Shown piece by piece: positions 23,282 through 33,047 of a stretch of 33,122 nucleotides of DNA (position 1 is the first letter of the stretch; each line of letters opens with the position of its first letter). Both the position numbers and the translations under genes were made by a program. The DNA is from Bacilli bacterium. Its GTDB lineage: Bacteria > Bacillota_I > Bacilli_A > RFN20 > CAG-826. The stretch covers positions 1 to 33,122 of the forward strand of contig JAKSVE010000010.1 in the NCBI GenBank assembly GCA_024408295.1, given 5' to 3'. The notes beneath the pieces are model-generated. The model was not told where the DNA came from. It did no database searches and worked only from the letters and a program-made list of their open reading frames with translations.

Positions 23282-25003
23282 TTAGTCTTCCCTGAATTGT
23301 AATTCGTACAAGGATTTATATATTCCTTCGTGTCCAATCAATTCTTCGTGTGAGCCTTGTTCAACTATCTCGCCTCCTGATATAACGAATATCTTTGAGG
23401 CGTTTTTGATGGTGGATAGTCTATGGGCAACAACGATTGTGGTTCTGCCTTTGCAGAGTTCATCAAGAGCCTGCTGGATCAAGTACTCCGTTGAGTTATC
23501 TAAAGCGGAAGTGGCTTCATCTAATATCAATATCGATGGGTTCTTGAGGAACACTCTAGCGATAGAGATTCTTTGTTTTTGTCCACCCGATAGCTTAACT
23601 CCTCTTTCCCCGATCTCTGTATCCACTCCGTTAGGAAGGTTGGATACGAATTCTGCTAGATTCGCCTTCTTTATCGCTTCGTTAATCTCTTCATCGCTAG
23701 CGTCTAGTTTGCCATAGGCAACATTGTTTCTAATCGTCCCGGCAAACAAGAAGACATCTTGCTGGACTATGCCAATATGGCTTCTAAGAGATTTGAGAGT
23801 GGATTCCTGGATGTTATGTCCATCAATTGTTATCTCGCCTTTTTCTAGTTCATAGAACCTAGGAAGCAAATGGCAGATTGTGGTCTTGCCGCCCCCTGTT
23901 GGGCCAACTAATGCGACTTTCTCGCCTGGTTTAATATCGAGTGAGACATCATTAAGGACATCTCCTTTGCTTGCCTCATATTTGAAGGTGACATTCTTGA
24001 AAGAGATATTGCCTTCGATTGAGTCAAACTCATAAGAACCTGAATCGTTTTCTTCTTTTGTTTCTAAAATCTCAACAAATCTTGTAAATCCTGAAGCGCC
24101 TTCACGGTACTGCTCCATGAACTGGATGAGCTGGTTCACCGGCATGATGAAGAGGTTAACGGAGATTATGAAGGCCGAATAGTCCGGGAATGATAATTTA
24201 CCCATTGCGATGAAAATACCGCCTCCAACGAGGATTAAGACATTAAATACGTCAGTTACGAACTGGCTGGTTGACATATAACCCGCCATAGCGTTCAACG
24301 CCCCATTTCTAGCAACCAAGAATTCCTTGTTTGATACTTCGAACTTCTCGAGTTCCTTATCTTCGTTCGTGTAGGCTTTTGTAACTCTTACTCCGGTGAT
24401 GGAGGATTCGACTGAAGCATTGATGGATGCTTGAGCCACTCTAGAGGCTTTGAAGGCTTCCTTCATCTTTCTTCTAAATATAAAGGAAATTCCAAATAGC
24501 ACCGGAATCATGGCAACGCACATGAGGGCAAGAGGCCAGTTGATATAAGAGAGGTATGTTATCGCTCCAATGAGGGTAAACGATGCGATGAATATATTCT
24601 CTGGTCCATGGTGTGCCAATTCGGCTACTTCGAATAAGTCATTTGTCATCCTGGTCATTATCTTTCCGGTTTCATGCTCATCGAAGAATGTATATGGAAG
24701 CTTCTCTATTTTCTTGAAGAGATCGCTTCTCATTTGGGCCTGCATTCTGATGCCCATAATATGCCCATAATACTGGATGAAGTAGCGGAGGCCCCATCTG
24801 AGGAGATAAATTCCAATCAAGATAGCGCCCAATATGGCTGTGAGGATTATCTCTCCACCCGCTTCGATGTTGTTTAACATCCTTCTTGTGATGATTGGAT
24901 AACCTAGACCAATGATGGCGACAAGGAACGCTGCAATCATATCAAGGGTGAACAATAGTTTGTGTGGTTTGTAGTAACTGATGAATCTCTTTAGTGGTGA
25001 CAT
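23282..25003 (-). CDS. ABC exporter, fused membrane and ATPase domains (MsbA/LmrA type)
   Basis: This 573-residue half-transporter has about six membrane helices in residues 1-310 and a C-terminal ATPase. The ATPase has the Walker A motif GPTGGGKTT, Q-loop IVQQDVFLF, signature LSGGQKQR, Walker B ILILDEATSAL and the H-loop in VAHRLST. It should act as a homodimer exporting lipids, drugs or peptides; no peptidase C39 domain is present. No SD is visible. A TATAAT on the minus strand (25015-25010) ends 6 nt before the ATG, so the mRNA may be leaderless. It stands alone, converging on the solenoid-lipoprotein unit. Confidence 0.93.
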   Translation of the reverse strand: MSPLKRFISYYKPHKLLFTLDMIAAFLVAIIGLGYPIITRRMLNNIEAGGEIILTAILGAILIGIYLLRWGLRYFIQYYGHIMGIRMQAQMRSDLFKKIEKLPYTFFDEHETGKIMTRMTNDLFEVAELAHHGPENIFIASFTLIGAITYLSYINWPLALMCVAMIPVLFGISFIFRRKMKEAFKASRVAQASINASVESSITGVRVTKAYTNEDKELEKFEVSNKEFLVARNGALNAMAGYMSTSQFVTDVFNVLILVGGGIFIAMGKLSFPDYSAFIISVNLFIMPVNQLIQFMEQYREGASGFTRFVEILETKEENDSGSYEFDSIEGNISFKNVTFKYEASKGDVLNDVSLDIKPGEKVALVGPTGGGKTTICHLLPRFYELEKGEITIDGHNIQESTLKSLRSHIGIVQQDVFLFAGTIRNNVAYGKLDASDEEINEAIKKANLAEFVSNLPNGVDTEIGERGVKLSGGQKQRISIARVFLKNPSILILDEATSALDNSTEYLIQQALDELCKGRTTIVVAHRLSTIKNASKIFVISGGEIVEQGSHEELIGHEGIYKSLYELQFRED

Positions 25004-25116
25004 ATGGATATTATAAACAATAATAACCGTTTTTAGCCTATTCGAATTGACCTTGGAGAATGAAAACTCGCTTGATTTTCCCTCATCTAACCGTCACTTC
25101 GTGTATTTACACCATA

Positions 25117-25158
25117 TATAATGAGTGATACAGTTAATACAGATAAGGAACTGTATCA
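25117..25158 (+). promoter_or_regulatory. Promoter and inverted-repeat operator of the GntR-ABC operon
   Basis: A perfect TATAAT (25117-25122) lies just before the inverted repeat TGATACAGT (25126-25134) and ACTGTATCA (25150-25158), 9-bp arms separated by 15 bp. The repeat spans the expected start site, the RBS (AAGGA, 25145-25149) and the first base of the start codon. It is the likely binding site of the GntR regulator encoded next. No good -35 is seen. Confidence 0.68.
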
Positions 25159-25499
25159 TGACATTTAACGGAGTTGGCCCAATCTACATCCAGATCCATG
25201 ATTACTTTGAGAGGCTCATCAAGACAGGGGTTCTCAAAGGCGGTTTTGCCATGCCATCGGTAAGAGACTTTGCGATGGCAAACGGAGTGAATCCAAACAC
25301 GGTTGTCAGAGCCTATGACATGCTCCTTAAGGAAGGAATGATATCATCCATCCCAAAGAAAGGTTTCTATGTCGCAACCGCAAATGACAAAGACACCAAT
25401 AAGATAAAAGAAGTATTAGGCGGTCTTCTAAAAGAGGGCTATACGCTTGAAGATATACAGAAATGCTTAGACGAGTTATCGGGGAAGGAGGGCAAATAA
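25158..25499 (+). CDS. GntR-family repressor, YtrA-like
   Basis: The start is MTFNGVGPIYIQIHDYFERLI at 25158, with AAGGA 8 nt upstream; the longer frame from 25125 would begin inside the operator. The 113-residue protein has the GntR winged helix-turn-helix (MPSVRDFAMANGVNPNTVVRAYDMLLKEGMI) and only a short helical C-terminus. This places it in the small YtrA-type group that regulates adjacent ABC transporters. Its stop overlaps the ATPase gene as TAATG. Confidence 0.92.
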   Translation: MTFNGVGPIYIQIHDYFERLIKTGVLKGGFAMPSVRDFAMANGVNPNTVVRAYDMLLKEGMISSIPKKGFYVATANDKDTNKIKEVLGGLLKEGYTLEDIQKCLDELSGKEGK

Positions 25500-26365
25500 T
25501 GATTAGTGGCTTTGGTTTAATAAAGAAATTCGGCGATTTCACCGCGATTGACAAAGTGTCCTTCAAATTCGATGAAGGAATCATCGGCCTTGTCGGTCAG
25601 AATGGCGCGGGTAAATCCACGTTGTTCAGAATGATTTCAGATGTTCTGTCTTTTGATGATGGCACGATCATCATCGATGATATGCGCCACAATGAAGTGG
25701 AGGCCAAAAGAAGCCTATTCTTCTTGCCTGATGACCCATATGTAGACAAGAACGATACGATTGATGACATGCTTCACTTCTATTCGAACTTCATCGATAT
25801 CGACACCGCAAAATTCTATTCGTTCATCGAGAAATTCGAATTGGATAGAAAAAGACGTTTAAATAACTTCTCCAAAGGCATGAGAAGACAAGCATTCATC
25901 GCCTTAGCATTATCAACTAGATGCAAATACTTGTTATTAGATGAAGCGTTTGATGGATTGGACCCGATCACCATCGAATCCCTCAAAAGCGAGCTATTCG
26001 CCGCAAAAGAGGAAGGAAAGACGATCGTCATATCAAGCCACAACATCGCTCAGCTCGAGAGAATGGTGGACCGTTTCGTCATCCTTTCTGCCGGTTCATT
26101 ATCAGAAGGAGAGTCCGATTCTGTTTCGTTTGTGAAATTCCAGGCCTATTTCACCGAAGATGTCACAAAAGAGATGCTTGAGTCAAAAGGAATCAAGGTC
26201 GTCACATTCCAGAAATACGGCTCTATCACCAACTTCGCAGTCATCGAAGAGGACGGCTTAGAAGAGAAACTATCCGCATACAATTCAATCCTCCTAGAGA
26301 GAATCCCAATCTCTGGAGAAGAGTTGATTACATTGAGAATGATCTTCTTGAAAGGAACCAAATAA
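25499..26365 (+). CDS. ABC transporter ATP-binding protein
   Basis: The 288-residue ATPase has Walker A GQNGAGKST, signature FSKGMRRQ (a variant of LSGGQ), Walker B YLLLDEAFDGLDP and H-loop SSHN. ATG 25499 follows GGAGG within the end of the GntR gene; the frame's upstream ATG at 25463 has no reason to be used. The C-terminal ~80 residues are an accessory domain. It powers the permease encoded next. The cassette resembles YtrAB/BcrA-type systems for envelope stress or antibiotic response; the substrate is unknown. Confidence 0.93.
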   Translation: MISGFGLIKKFGDFTAIDKVSFKFDEGIIGLVGQNGAGKSTLFRMISDVLSFDDGTIIIDDMRHNEVEAKRSLFFLPDDPYVDKNDTIDDMLHFYSNFIDIDTAKFYSFIEKFELDRKRRLNNFSKGMRRQAFIALALSTRCKYLLLDEAFDGLDPITIESLKSELFAAKEEGKTIVISSHNIAQLERMVDRFVILSAGSLSEGESDSVSFVKFQAYFTEDVTKEMLESKGIKVVTFQKYGSITNFAVIEEDGLEEKLSAYNSILLERIPISGEELITLRMIFLKGTK

Positions 26366-26366
26366 C

Positions 26367-27479
26367 ATGAATACCAAGAAACTCGTTTTATGGCAGCTCA
26401 AGAAGTGGTTGCCTTTGATTATCGTCACAACCGTTGCTCTAACATCGTTCTTTGCAATATTCTGCCTCTCCACCTCGACTTATCATTCAGAAACAGCCTA
26501 TTATTACGGAGGGACGTCTATCGGTTGGACCAACTCTCCAACCGCCGGAATATTTTACGCCGGATTCGTCTTCACATTCATCTTGCCTTGGGCTGCTTTG
26601 AATTATCATTTCAAGAAGACATCCGCGGATGCCTATAGGCAGTTCCCTGCGGATGATAGGAAGATAAGAAACATCAGGTTCTTGCTTGGATTTGCAGTCC
26701 TTGTTTTTGGCTTTACTATCGCCTATCTATTCGGAATGATGTTGTTTGGCTTAAGATGGCTTTCCACCCAAGAAATAGTTCAAATATCAGAAAACACAAA
26801 CCGTGTCAGAAACAGCTACAACTGGGTGATGTTTATCGTTGAGTATTTCTTCATGCTCATCGCCTACTTCTTGGAATATTCATTCAACGCTTATTTGATT
26901 TCTTTGTGCGGCACTAAGAACGCCGCATTGGTGATGATGCTCACCGGAAATATCGTTCTTACATTCATCACATTTGCCCCATTCTTGACCATAGCGTCTT
27001 CCTCTGAGATCTTTGGCTTGATGGGCGGAATTGCTAACTATGGCATATTGTTCCATGGGACGGTTGATGCAGTGGCTATAGGTAATTCTTTACCTGATAA
27101 CGCAGTGCTTAAAGCGGCTTACGCGATGGGTGTATTTGACCTCATTGTATCAGGAGGCGCCGCATACTTGTTCTTATCTGGACGCGAAGCATCCGGAGAA
27201 TACTTCGGCGCACCTGGCAGCAGATATAAGTGGGCATCCATTATCATCGATGCATCTTTGATCGTCTCACTCATTACGCTTGGATCCGCACTTTCAAAAA
27301 GCGGTGGCAGCTGGACATCATCACCGTATCTATATCTCTTAGCAATACCAGGATTAGCCCTCCATTATGCAGCGATATCCTTGTTCAACAAATCTGGCAA
27401 GTTGACTACAAGAGGCTGGATAGTAATAGCTTCAGGAATCGTTGTATTTCTCCTTGCTAGCGTGATCGCCATGAATTAA
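26367..27479 (+). CDS. ABC transporter permease
   Basis: This 370-residue polytopic membrane protein has roughly eight hydrophobic stretches, the first at WLPLIIVTTVALTSFFAIF and the last at GWIVIASGIVVFLLASVIA. A large Tyr/Thr-rich external loop follows helix 1. It begins just after the ATPase stop with AGGAA upstream. It is the partner membrane subunit, probably two permeases and two ATPases per complex. No family name can be given with certainty. Confidence 0.85.
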   Translation: MNTKKLVLWQLKKWLPLIIVTTVALTSFFAIFCLSTSTYHSETAYYYGGTSIGWTNSPTAGIFYAGFVFTFILPWAALNYHFKKTSADAYRQFPADDRKIRNIRFLLGFAVLVFGFTIAYLFGMMLFGLRWLSTQEIVQISENTNRVRNSYNWVMFIVEYFFMLIAYFLEYSFNAYLISLCGTKNAALVMMLTGNIVLTFITFAPFLTIASSSEIFGLMGGIANYGILFHGTVDAVAIGNSLPDNAVLKAAYAMGVFDLIVSGGAAYLFLSGREASGEYFGAPGSRYKWASIIIDASLIVSLITLGSALSKSGGSWTSSPYLYLLAIPGLALHYAAISLFNKSGKLTTRGWIVIASGIVVFLLASVIAMN

Positions 27480-27485
27480 TCCAAA

Positions 27486-27515
27486 GGTGACTGAAAAGTC
27501 GCCCTTTTCTCTTTT
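27486..27515 (+). terminator. Intrinsic terminator of the GntR-ABC operon
   Basis: GGTGACT-GAAA-AGTCGCC forms a 7-bp stem (one G-U) with a GAAA loop, followed by TTTTCTCTTTT, 6 nt after the permease stop. Confidence 0.88.
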
Positions 27516-27654
27516 CCATCCGCAAAAAAGCTTAGGACACGTGCAATTTTGTAAGCACTTTCCTATTTTCATGTCATATTCATGTTTACACTTCCCTTTC
27601 TACGAAAGGAAAGAAAAAAGAACGAAATAGGTAATTTTTTACTTTATTAATCGG

Positions 27655-27700
27655 TTGAAAATACGCTGTCATTTAATAAAATGAAGGACTCGAAAGGAAC
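27655..27700 (+). promoter_or_regulatory. Promoter and RBS of the first large lipoprotein
   Basis: TTGAAA (27655-27660), a 16-nt spacer and TAAAAT (27677-27682) are a good promoter; AAAGGA lies before the ATG at 27706. The preceding ~140 bp are A/T-rich with no gene. Confidence 0.6.
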
Positions 27701-27705
27701 ATAAT

Positions 27706-30213
27706 ATGAAAAGAAAACCATTATTATTGCTGGTCTCAATGGCGATGGTTACCGCTTGCGGTGCAGTTGCAAACTCATCTAGTAGCGAGAATCCATCATC
27801 CGTTATTGATTCCTCCAGCATTGAATCGAGTCTACCAAGCAGTGACAATTCTTTAATCGACTCATCAGTTATCTATTCTAGCGAAAAGTCTGTCACTTAC
27901 GATCCAACCCCATCCACCAAAGATCACTCAATCGATGAGATCTATGACATGGTGGAGAAGCTCTCACTCACAAATACCTTCAACCAGAAGATCTACGGAA
28001 GTGAGGATATCTTCAACTTCACATACCACGGTGATGATTACATCGCTCAGGAAGGTGGAGAATTCGACTATTCTGCAGTTGCTTTAAAGAACTACAAGAA
28101 AGATTCAACAGGAAACCTCGTCTACCTTTGCCCTTGGGAAAAGAATGACGATGGCTCAAAGTCATATAGAATCGGCGAAGCAATCTATTACTACGATCAA
28201 GCAACATTTGAGCCAGCTGGTCCAGAAACCGAACTTCTCCCATATAGCCCAACCTACCTCTACAAGGAATACAAGACTTTGTATAACGAAATCCTTGAGA
28301 CAAGCGAAAAGGGCGTCTACGAGATGAACTACAAGACGATGTGGTATCTCCAGGGAACAGGCGGAAGAACCTTCTACGCTTACATCTCAAATCTCATCAA
28401 CGGCGCGGAATATTTCGGCGCAGGACGTCTTAGAAAGATCAAGATGTTCTTCAACAGTGAAGATCATCTCGTCATCGTTGGACAGATCAACAGCTTCGAA
28501 GACGATGACTTACACGATATGTTCGTCTCAGAATTCTGGGATGCAGGCACCGCAAAAGATGCTGACATCGAGAATTTCTTGAAGAGCGACGCCGCAAAGA
28601 TCAGCGATGAGGCAATGCCAGAGGCAAAGGGCAACAACATTGTTGGAGAAAGCCTCTCAACAACAACCAGCATCTACGCTTGCTATGACGGCAAGGAGGA
28701 GAAGCTCGGCGAAACTGAATTAGACTACACATCAGAGCGTGCAAGAATGTATGGTCCAAATGGAACATACTACTATCACCAGGAAGACGGAAACATCGTC
28801 GAGGACTATATCGATGGATGGAACATGATCTCACACCGCAACACTGGCGTAAGCTGGAGCGAAATCAACGGACTTAAGGATGAAATCGACTTCGATGACT
28901 TCCGCAAGGTCGGAGAGAACAAGTACCGTTATTATGGTTATAACTTCAACGAAATCTATGGCGATATCGCTGAGACAAACATCCCAGATGGTTTCGGTAT
29001 CACAGACTTATATATCGTCACCAATTCAACAGGCACCGCTCAGGTGATTGCTGAATCAAGAAAGTACGATGTCATCCTCAACGCAACAGGAAAGGAAACA
29101 AGACTCTCATACAAGCTTGTTACCGACATCGTCCCAAATAGAACAATCCCAGAGGTCAAGCCATTCGAGACTTATAAGGAATGTGAGAACTTCAGAGCAG
29201 CATTCGAAGTCCTCAACAACAAGTCAATCGAATTCAAGACACACGGCTATGAATACGATATCGACAGCGGAGATGACAACCCATCAGAAAGATACGTCAC
29301 ATACGCAAAGGATTTCGTCTTTGATGAATTCACATACTTCAAGCCACACGGAGATGCTCACGGCAACTACACGACAATCAAGATCGAAGAAAAGACCGGA
29401 ACATACCTCAAGTCAGAAGGTGGAAACATCACTGGCGGAGTCGACTTCAAGATCAATAGAGAAGGCAAGGTTCAGGCAAAGCGTGCTTTAAATGAATCGG
29501 TCAAATCCCTCTCATCAATGTGGTGGAACTCATCAATGGCACCAGAATGCTTCACATTCGACGCTGCAACAAGAACCTTCACAACAAGACCACAGTTAGG
29601 CTACTACACCGCACTCTACACTCCAAAAGCATTCAAGAATGCAGGCGGAACATTCATCGACTGCGTAAGAGTCACCCTCAACGCTAAGCTCGATAGAGTC
29701 GAGAAGATCGAATACGATAACCACATCCTTATCGATGGAGAAGACTTAGGCACAAGTGTCGGAGTCATCGACTTCACATACGACATCGACACGACAAAGA
29801 TGAGAAGCGATCTCCAGGCCATGGCTCCATTCACCACCCCGACAAAGTGGAGTGATTCAGAAAATGGAGACGACATCATCCTCGAATTCAATGACTACTA
29901 CAAAGGTCTTAAAGATTGCAATGGACAGCCATTTGATATGGATGACATTCCATATATTTACGACACAACCGCTGATTACTACTGGGCACCTCTCCAGTTG
30001 AGCGCATTCGGAGAATTCTGGCTCATCAACGATGCAGGATCAGCAGACCCAAGCTACATGAACAAGATTCTTGCCATGTTTAAAGCAGATCCAGACTTCA
30101 CATTCATCAAGATCGGTGAATATGGAGAATCATATTTCGAAAACGGAGATATGACAGTCCGCGTCTTCCCAAAGACAATAGACGGTATCTGGTTCTCAAA
30201 AACAGAGAAATAA
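27706..30213 (+). CDS. Large surface lipoprotein (835 aa), function unknown
   Basis: The N-terminus MKRKPLLLLVSMAMVTAC is a lipoprotein signal with Cys18 as the anchor, followed by a ~50-residue Ser-rich linker to residue ~65. The rest is an extracellular acidic, Tyr/Trp- and Asp-rich sequence without a recognised catalytic motif, probably all beta. Codon use is strongly biased (ATC, GTC, TTC, TAC, AAC and TCA/ACA/GCA dominate), suggesting high expression. It is followed after 19 bp by a second large lipoprotein, presumably co-transcribed. It could be a substrate- or glycan-binding surface protein; I recognise no family. Confidence 0.85.
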   Translation: MKRKPLLLLVSMAMVTACGAVANSSSSENPSSVIDSSSIESSLPSSDNSLIDSSVIYSSEKSVTYDPTPSTKDHSIDEIYDMVEKLSLTNTFNQKIYGSEDIFNFTYHGDDYIAQEGGEFDYSAVALKNYKKDSTGNLVYLCPWEKNDDGSKSYRIGEAIYYYDQATFEPAGPETELLPYSPTYLYKEYKTLYNEILETSEKGVYEMNYKTMWYLQGTGGRTFYAYISNLINGAEYFGAGRLRKIKMFFNSEDHLVIVGQINSFEDDDLHDMFVSEFWDAGTAKDADIENFLKSDAAKISDEAMPEAKGNNIVGESLSTTTSIYACYDGKEEKLGETELDYTSERARMYGPNGTYYYHQEDGNIVEDYIDGWNMISHRNTGVSWSEINGLKDEIDFDDFRKVGENKYRYYGYNFNEIYGDIAETNIPDGFGITDLYIVTNSTGTAQVIAESRKYDVILNATGKETRLSYKLVTDIVPNRTIPEVKPFETYKECENFRAAFEVLNNKSIEFKTHGYEYDIDSGDDNPSERYVTYAKDFVFDEFTYFKPHGDAHGNYTTIKIEEKTGTYLKSEGGNITGGVDFKINREGKVQAKRALNESVKSLSSMWWNSSMAPECFTFDAATRTFTTRPQLGYYTALYTPKAFKNAGGTFIDCVRVTLNAKLDRVEKIEYDNHILIDGEDLGTSVGVIDFTYDIDTTKMRSDLQAMAPFTTPTKWSDSENGDDIILEFNDYYKGLKDCNGQPFDMDDIPYIYDTTADYYWAPLQLSAFGEFWLINDAGSADPSYMNKILAMFKADPDFTFIKIGEYGESYFENGDMTVRVFPKTIDGIWFSKTEK

Positions 30214-30232
30214 TTGAAAGGAATTACATAAG

Positions 30233-32962
30233 ATGAAAAAGAAAAGCTTATTAGTCTTAGCAGCTTCAGCAGCAATGTTACTCGTCGCTTGCGGTGGAGC
30301 AAAAGAAGACTCAAAACCAGCATCAAACGGCGGAAATAACACCCCAACATCATCAAAAGTCACACCAGCCTCATCATCAACAAGCAAGTCATCAGTCGCA
30401 CCAAGACCATCAATGACAGTTGCAACTATCGATCTTGAAGAGAATGCAGGCAAGGCCTACATCGTCATCACCGGCACCGCTAAGAATTACGCAGCAGGCG
30501 AATTCAAGTGGGCATGGGGCTTAGAGCATGTAACTGAGGTCGACGGCGGAGAAGGATTCGCTTATGGATCAGAGACTCCAGCAGATGCAGACTATAAGGA
30601 AGTCGTCACAGTCGATGCAGAAGGCAAATATGCCGCAAAGCTCTGCATCAGCGACTTAGCAGACCTTGCATCTGGATTATATAAGGTCTACGCAGGCGCA
30701 AAGGGATTCTATGCTGCAATCGACTCAGCTGAAATGGCAGGAACACGTATCAAAGACTCAAAGTTCGCTTATAACTACCGTTCAGATGAACAGACCGATT
30801 CAGTCGTCTCAATCGCAGTAGACGCTCTCCCTCCAATCGCTCTCCAGGAAGCATCAGTCTTCGCAGAAGGCGACCAGACATGGGTCAGAATCGGCGGTGA
30901 ATCAAACATCACATTAGCAGAAGCTGAAACATACACACCATTCGTCCAGTTCCAAAACGTCAACAACTGGAGAAATTCAAAGATGGCCAAGGAAAAGATC
31001 AGATGGAACTTCGCTACAAGTGGCAAAGCATACATCGAAGTCAACGTCACAGGCGTCTTTGCAGTAGGCGGTAACTACAACACACACCTCAACATCAAGG
31101 AAGACAAGCAGCAGGACTGCAAGATGGATGCAGCAATCTCAGAGCACTACGACATCAACGGATTAGATATCGAAGTCTTCTCAGACCCAACAACAACTGC
31201 AGCAGGCAAGGATGGATTCTGGGGCAACCTCGGATTCAGAGTCACAGAAGGCACAAAATACGGACCAGTTGACAATGAAACATTGATTTCAAAGGCTGAT
31301 GCTTACAACAGAGCGGCAATCCGTGCTACAAGCAAGATTGCAACAGGCGAATACAAAATCACAACAATCAACCCATACATGGAAGAACCAGAGACATCAG
31401 TCGGATCATATGAGTTCGATGATGACATGGTCCATCTTCACCAGCAAAACTACTCAATCTTCGTCGATACATATGTATATTATGACGAGACAGGATTGGT
31501 GGCTTATGAAATCGCAGAAGGCGATCCAGCTCGTCCTACAAACGCTAGAGAAGATATGCTTTCCGGCCCTGACTTCAGCTTCAGCGCAGGCTTCAACCCA
31601 CAGTCAACTGATTTATTCGGTGCAGAAGTATACTTGAACAACGCATTCGCATACGCAAAAGAAAACGTAAACGGCGATTTATCAGGCGAAACAATCAAAG
31701 ATGGATACAAACTCTCGTTCTTGAACATCTATGACGGAGGTTGGGGTTTCGTTGAATATAAAAAGGTCACAATCGAAGCAACATTCGATTCAGCATCTAA
31801 CATCTTGAAGACCCTCAGAGTCGAAGTATCAACATATGGCGACGATGCAATCGAAGGTGACGAAGTCAAAGTAGTCAAGGATGATGCAGTGGCTCAGGAA
31901 ACTAAGATTCTCGAAGTCACACAGGCGACTGGTGAAAGAAAGGTTGAACCACCATTTGTAGTCAGCCAGTTCTATATCTTAGGATTCACCCTCAAAGATG
32001 AGAACAACACTAGACTCGAAAGTGGAGCAACATACACAGCCGAACTCGGTGAGTGGGGCGATGTTGAGCTCTATTATGATGAGGTCATCCCAGAAACAGC
32101 ATCATTATCATTCGACCCAATCAAGGTCACTTGTGATGATCCAGCATTCCAGTACGGAAATGCACGCAACGGCACAGTCACTATGAATTTTTCTGCTGCA
32201 GGCACATATGAGGTCACAATCGCATCAAAGAACATCTCATACACAATCACAGTTGTTGCAACAGCTCCAACAGCATCATCAATGGATGTTTGGGAAATGG
32301 CATGGTCATGGGGATACTTCTCTCCAACTTACGAACTCCCAACCACAACAAGAGTCGGAAATGAGCTCTGCTTCCGCGCTGATGTTCAGCCTGGAACCGC
32401 TGATCAGTCATACACAGTCTCAGTTGCTGGCGATCCATCAAGATACACATTGACAACAAAGACATACGAAGATTGGTCAGGCACGACAGCCTACACATCA
32501 ATGGTTTGCAAAGAAGAAGGCGAATACACAATCACTGTCACCTCTGTTGCAAATCCAGAATTATCCACAACATTTACAGTTACAGCAGAAGCTGCCCTTG
32601 ATATGAACTCAATCATCACTGGCAAGTACAGCTTTGGCTGGGACACAAAAGGCTACGCTACTTTCACTCCAAACGCTGAAACAGATGCACTCGATGGCAC
32701 TGTGGTAATCGAAAGAGGCGGCAAGTCTGCAACATACAACTATGTAGCAGTTGAGGGAGAGACAAAGTTGGCTCTCTCATATGTCAGCGGTGAGCAGGAT
32801 CTCAACAACCCTGTTATCTCATGGGATAACAATGGTGCGCTTACAATTTCAGAAACCATCTCATACGACTGGGGAGATTATGACGAATCATACGAAATGT
32901 CTAAAGTTGGCGAAGATTCAAACCCTGGCGAAGGCGGCGGGATCGGCATCTACTCACTCTAA
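30233..32962 (+). CDS. Large surface lipoprotein (909 aa) with Ig-like C-terminal modules
   Basis: MKKKSLLVLAASAAMLLVAC is a lipoprotein signal with Cys20 lipidated, followed by a Ser/Thr/Pro-rich linker to about residue 58. The body is acidic and beta-rich. The last ~300 residues show two Ig-like patterns: AAGTYEVTIASKNISYTITVVA, and EGEYTITVTSVANPELSTTFTV. They are followed by a module starting ITGKYSFGWDTKGYATFTP. The C-terminus is Gly-rich. Codon bias matches the preceding gene. AAAGGA lies upstream of the start. No enzyme motif is visible; a surface binding or structural role is likely. Confidence 0.85.
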   Translation: MKKKSLLVLAASAAMLLVACGGAKEDSKPASNGGNNTPTSSKVTPASSSTSKSSVAPRPSMTVATIDLEENAGKAYIVITGTAKNYAAGEFKWAWGLEHVTEVDGGEGFAYGSETPADADYKEVVTVDAEGKYAAKLCISDLADLASGLYKVYAGAKGFYAAIDSAEMAGTRIKDSKFAYNYRSDEQTDSVVSIAVDALPPIALQEASVFAEGDQTWVRIGGESNITLAEAETYTPFVQFQNVNNWRNSKMAKEKIRWNFATSGKAYIEVNVTGVFAVGGNYNTHLNIKEDKQQDCKMDAAISEHYDINGLDIEVFSDPTTTAAGKDGFWGNLGFRVTEGTKYGPVDNETLISKADAYNRAAIRATSKIATGEYKITTINPYMEEPETSVGSYEFDDDMVHLHQQNYSIFVDTYVYYDETGLVAYEIAEGDPARPTNAREDMLSGPDFSFSAGFNPQSTDLFGAEVYLNNAFAYAKENVNGDLSGETIKDGYKLSFLNIYDGGWGFVEYKKVTIEATFDSASNILKTLRVEVSTYGDDAIEGDEVKVVKDDAVAQETKILEVTQATGERKVEPPFVVSQFYILGFTLKDENNTRLESGATYTAELGEWGDVELYYDEVIPETASLSFDPIKVTCDDPAFQYGNARNGTVTMNFSAAGTYEVTIASKNISYTITVVATAPTASSMDVWEMAWSWGYFSPTYELPTTTRVGNELCFRADVQPGTADQSYTVSVAGDPSRYTLTTKTYEDWSGTTAYTSMVCKEEGEYTITVTSVANPELSTTFTVTAEAALDMNSIITGKYSFGWDTKGYATFTPNAETDALDGTVVIERGGKSATYNYVAVEGETKLALSYVSGEQDLNNPVISWDNNGALTISETISYDWGDYDESYEMSKVGEDSNPGEGGGIGIYSL

Positions 32963-32980
32963 TATCTAAATAAGCAAACT

Positions 32981-33005
32981 AGGATAGGGCAACCTATCCT
33001 TTTTT
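32981..33005 (+). terminator. Intrinsic terminator of the lipoprotein operon
   Basis: AGGATAGG-GCAA-CCTATCCT is a perfect 8-bp stem with a GNRA loop, followed by TTTTT, 18 nt after the second lipoprotein's stop. Confidence 0.92.
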
Positions 33006-33047
33006 GCTTCCTATATAGAAATTAGGAGCGGAAGCACACGCTTATTG

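Noticed and set aside
23282-25003. Dedicated bacteriocin exporter for the neighbouring 42-aa peptide
   Set aside because: There is no C39 peptidase domain or double-Gly leader in the peptide, and the genes are convergent; proximity alone is not evidence.
25125-25157. Earlier start of the GntR gene
   Set aside because: The added 11 residues lie within the operator and near the transcription start; the domain begins at MTFNGVGPIY with a proper SD.
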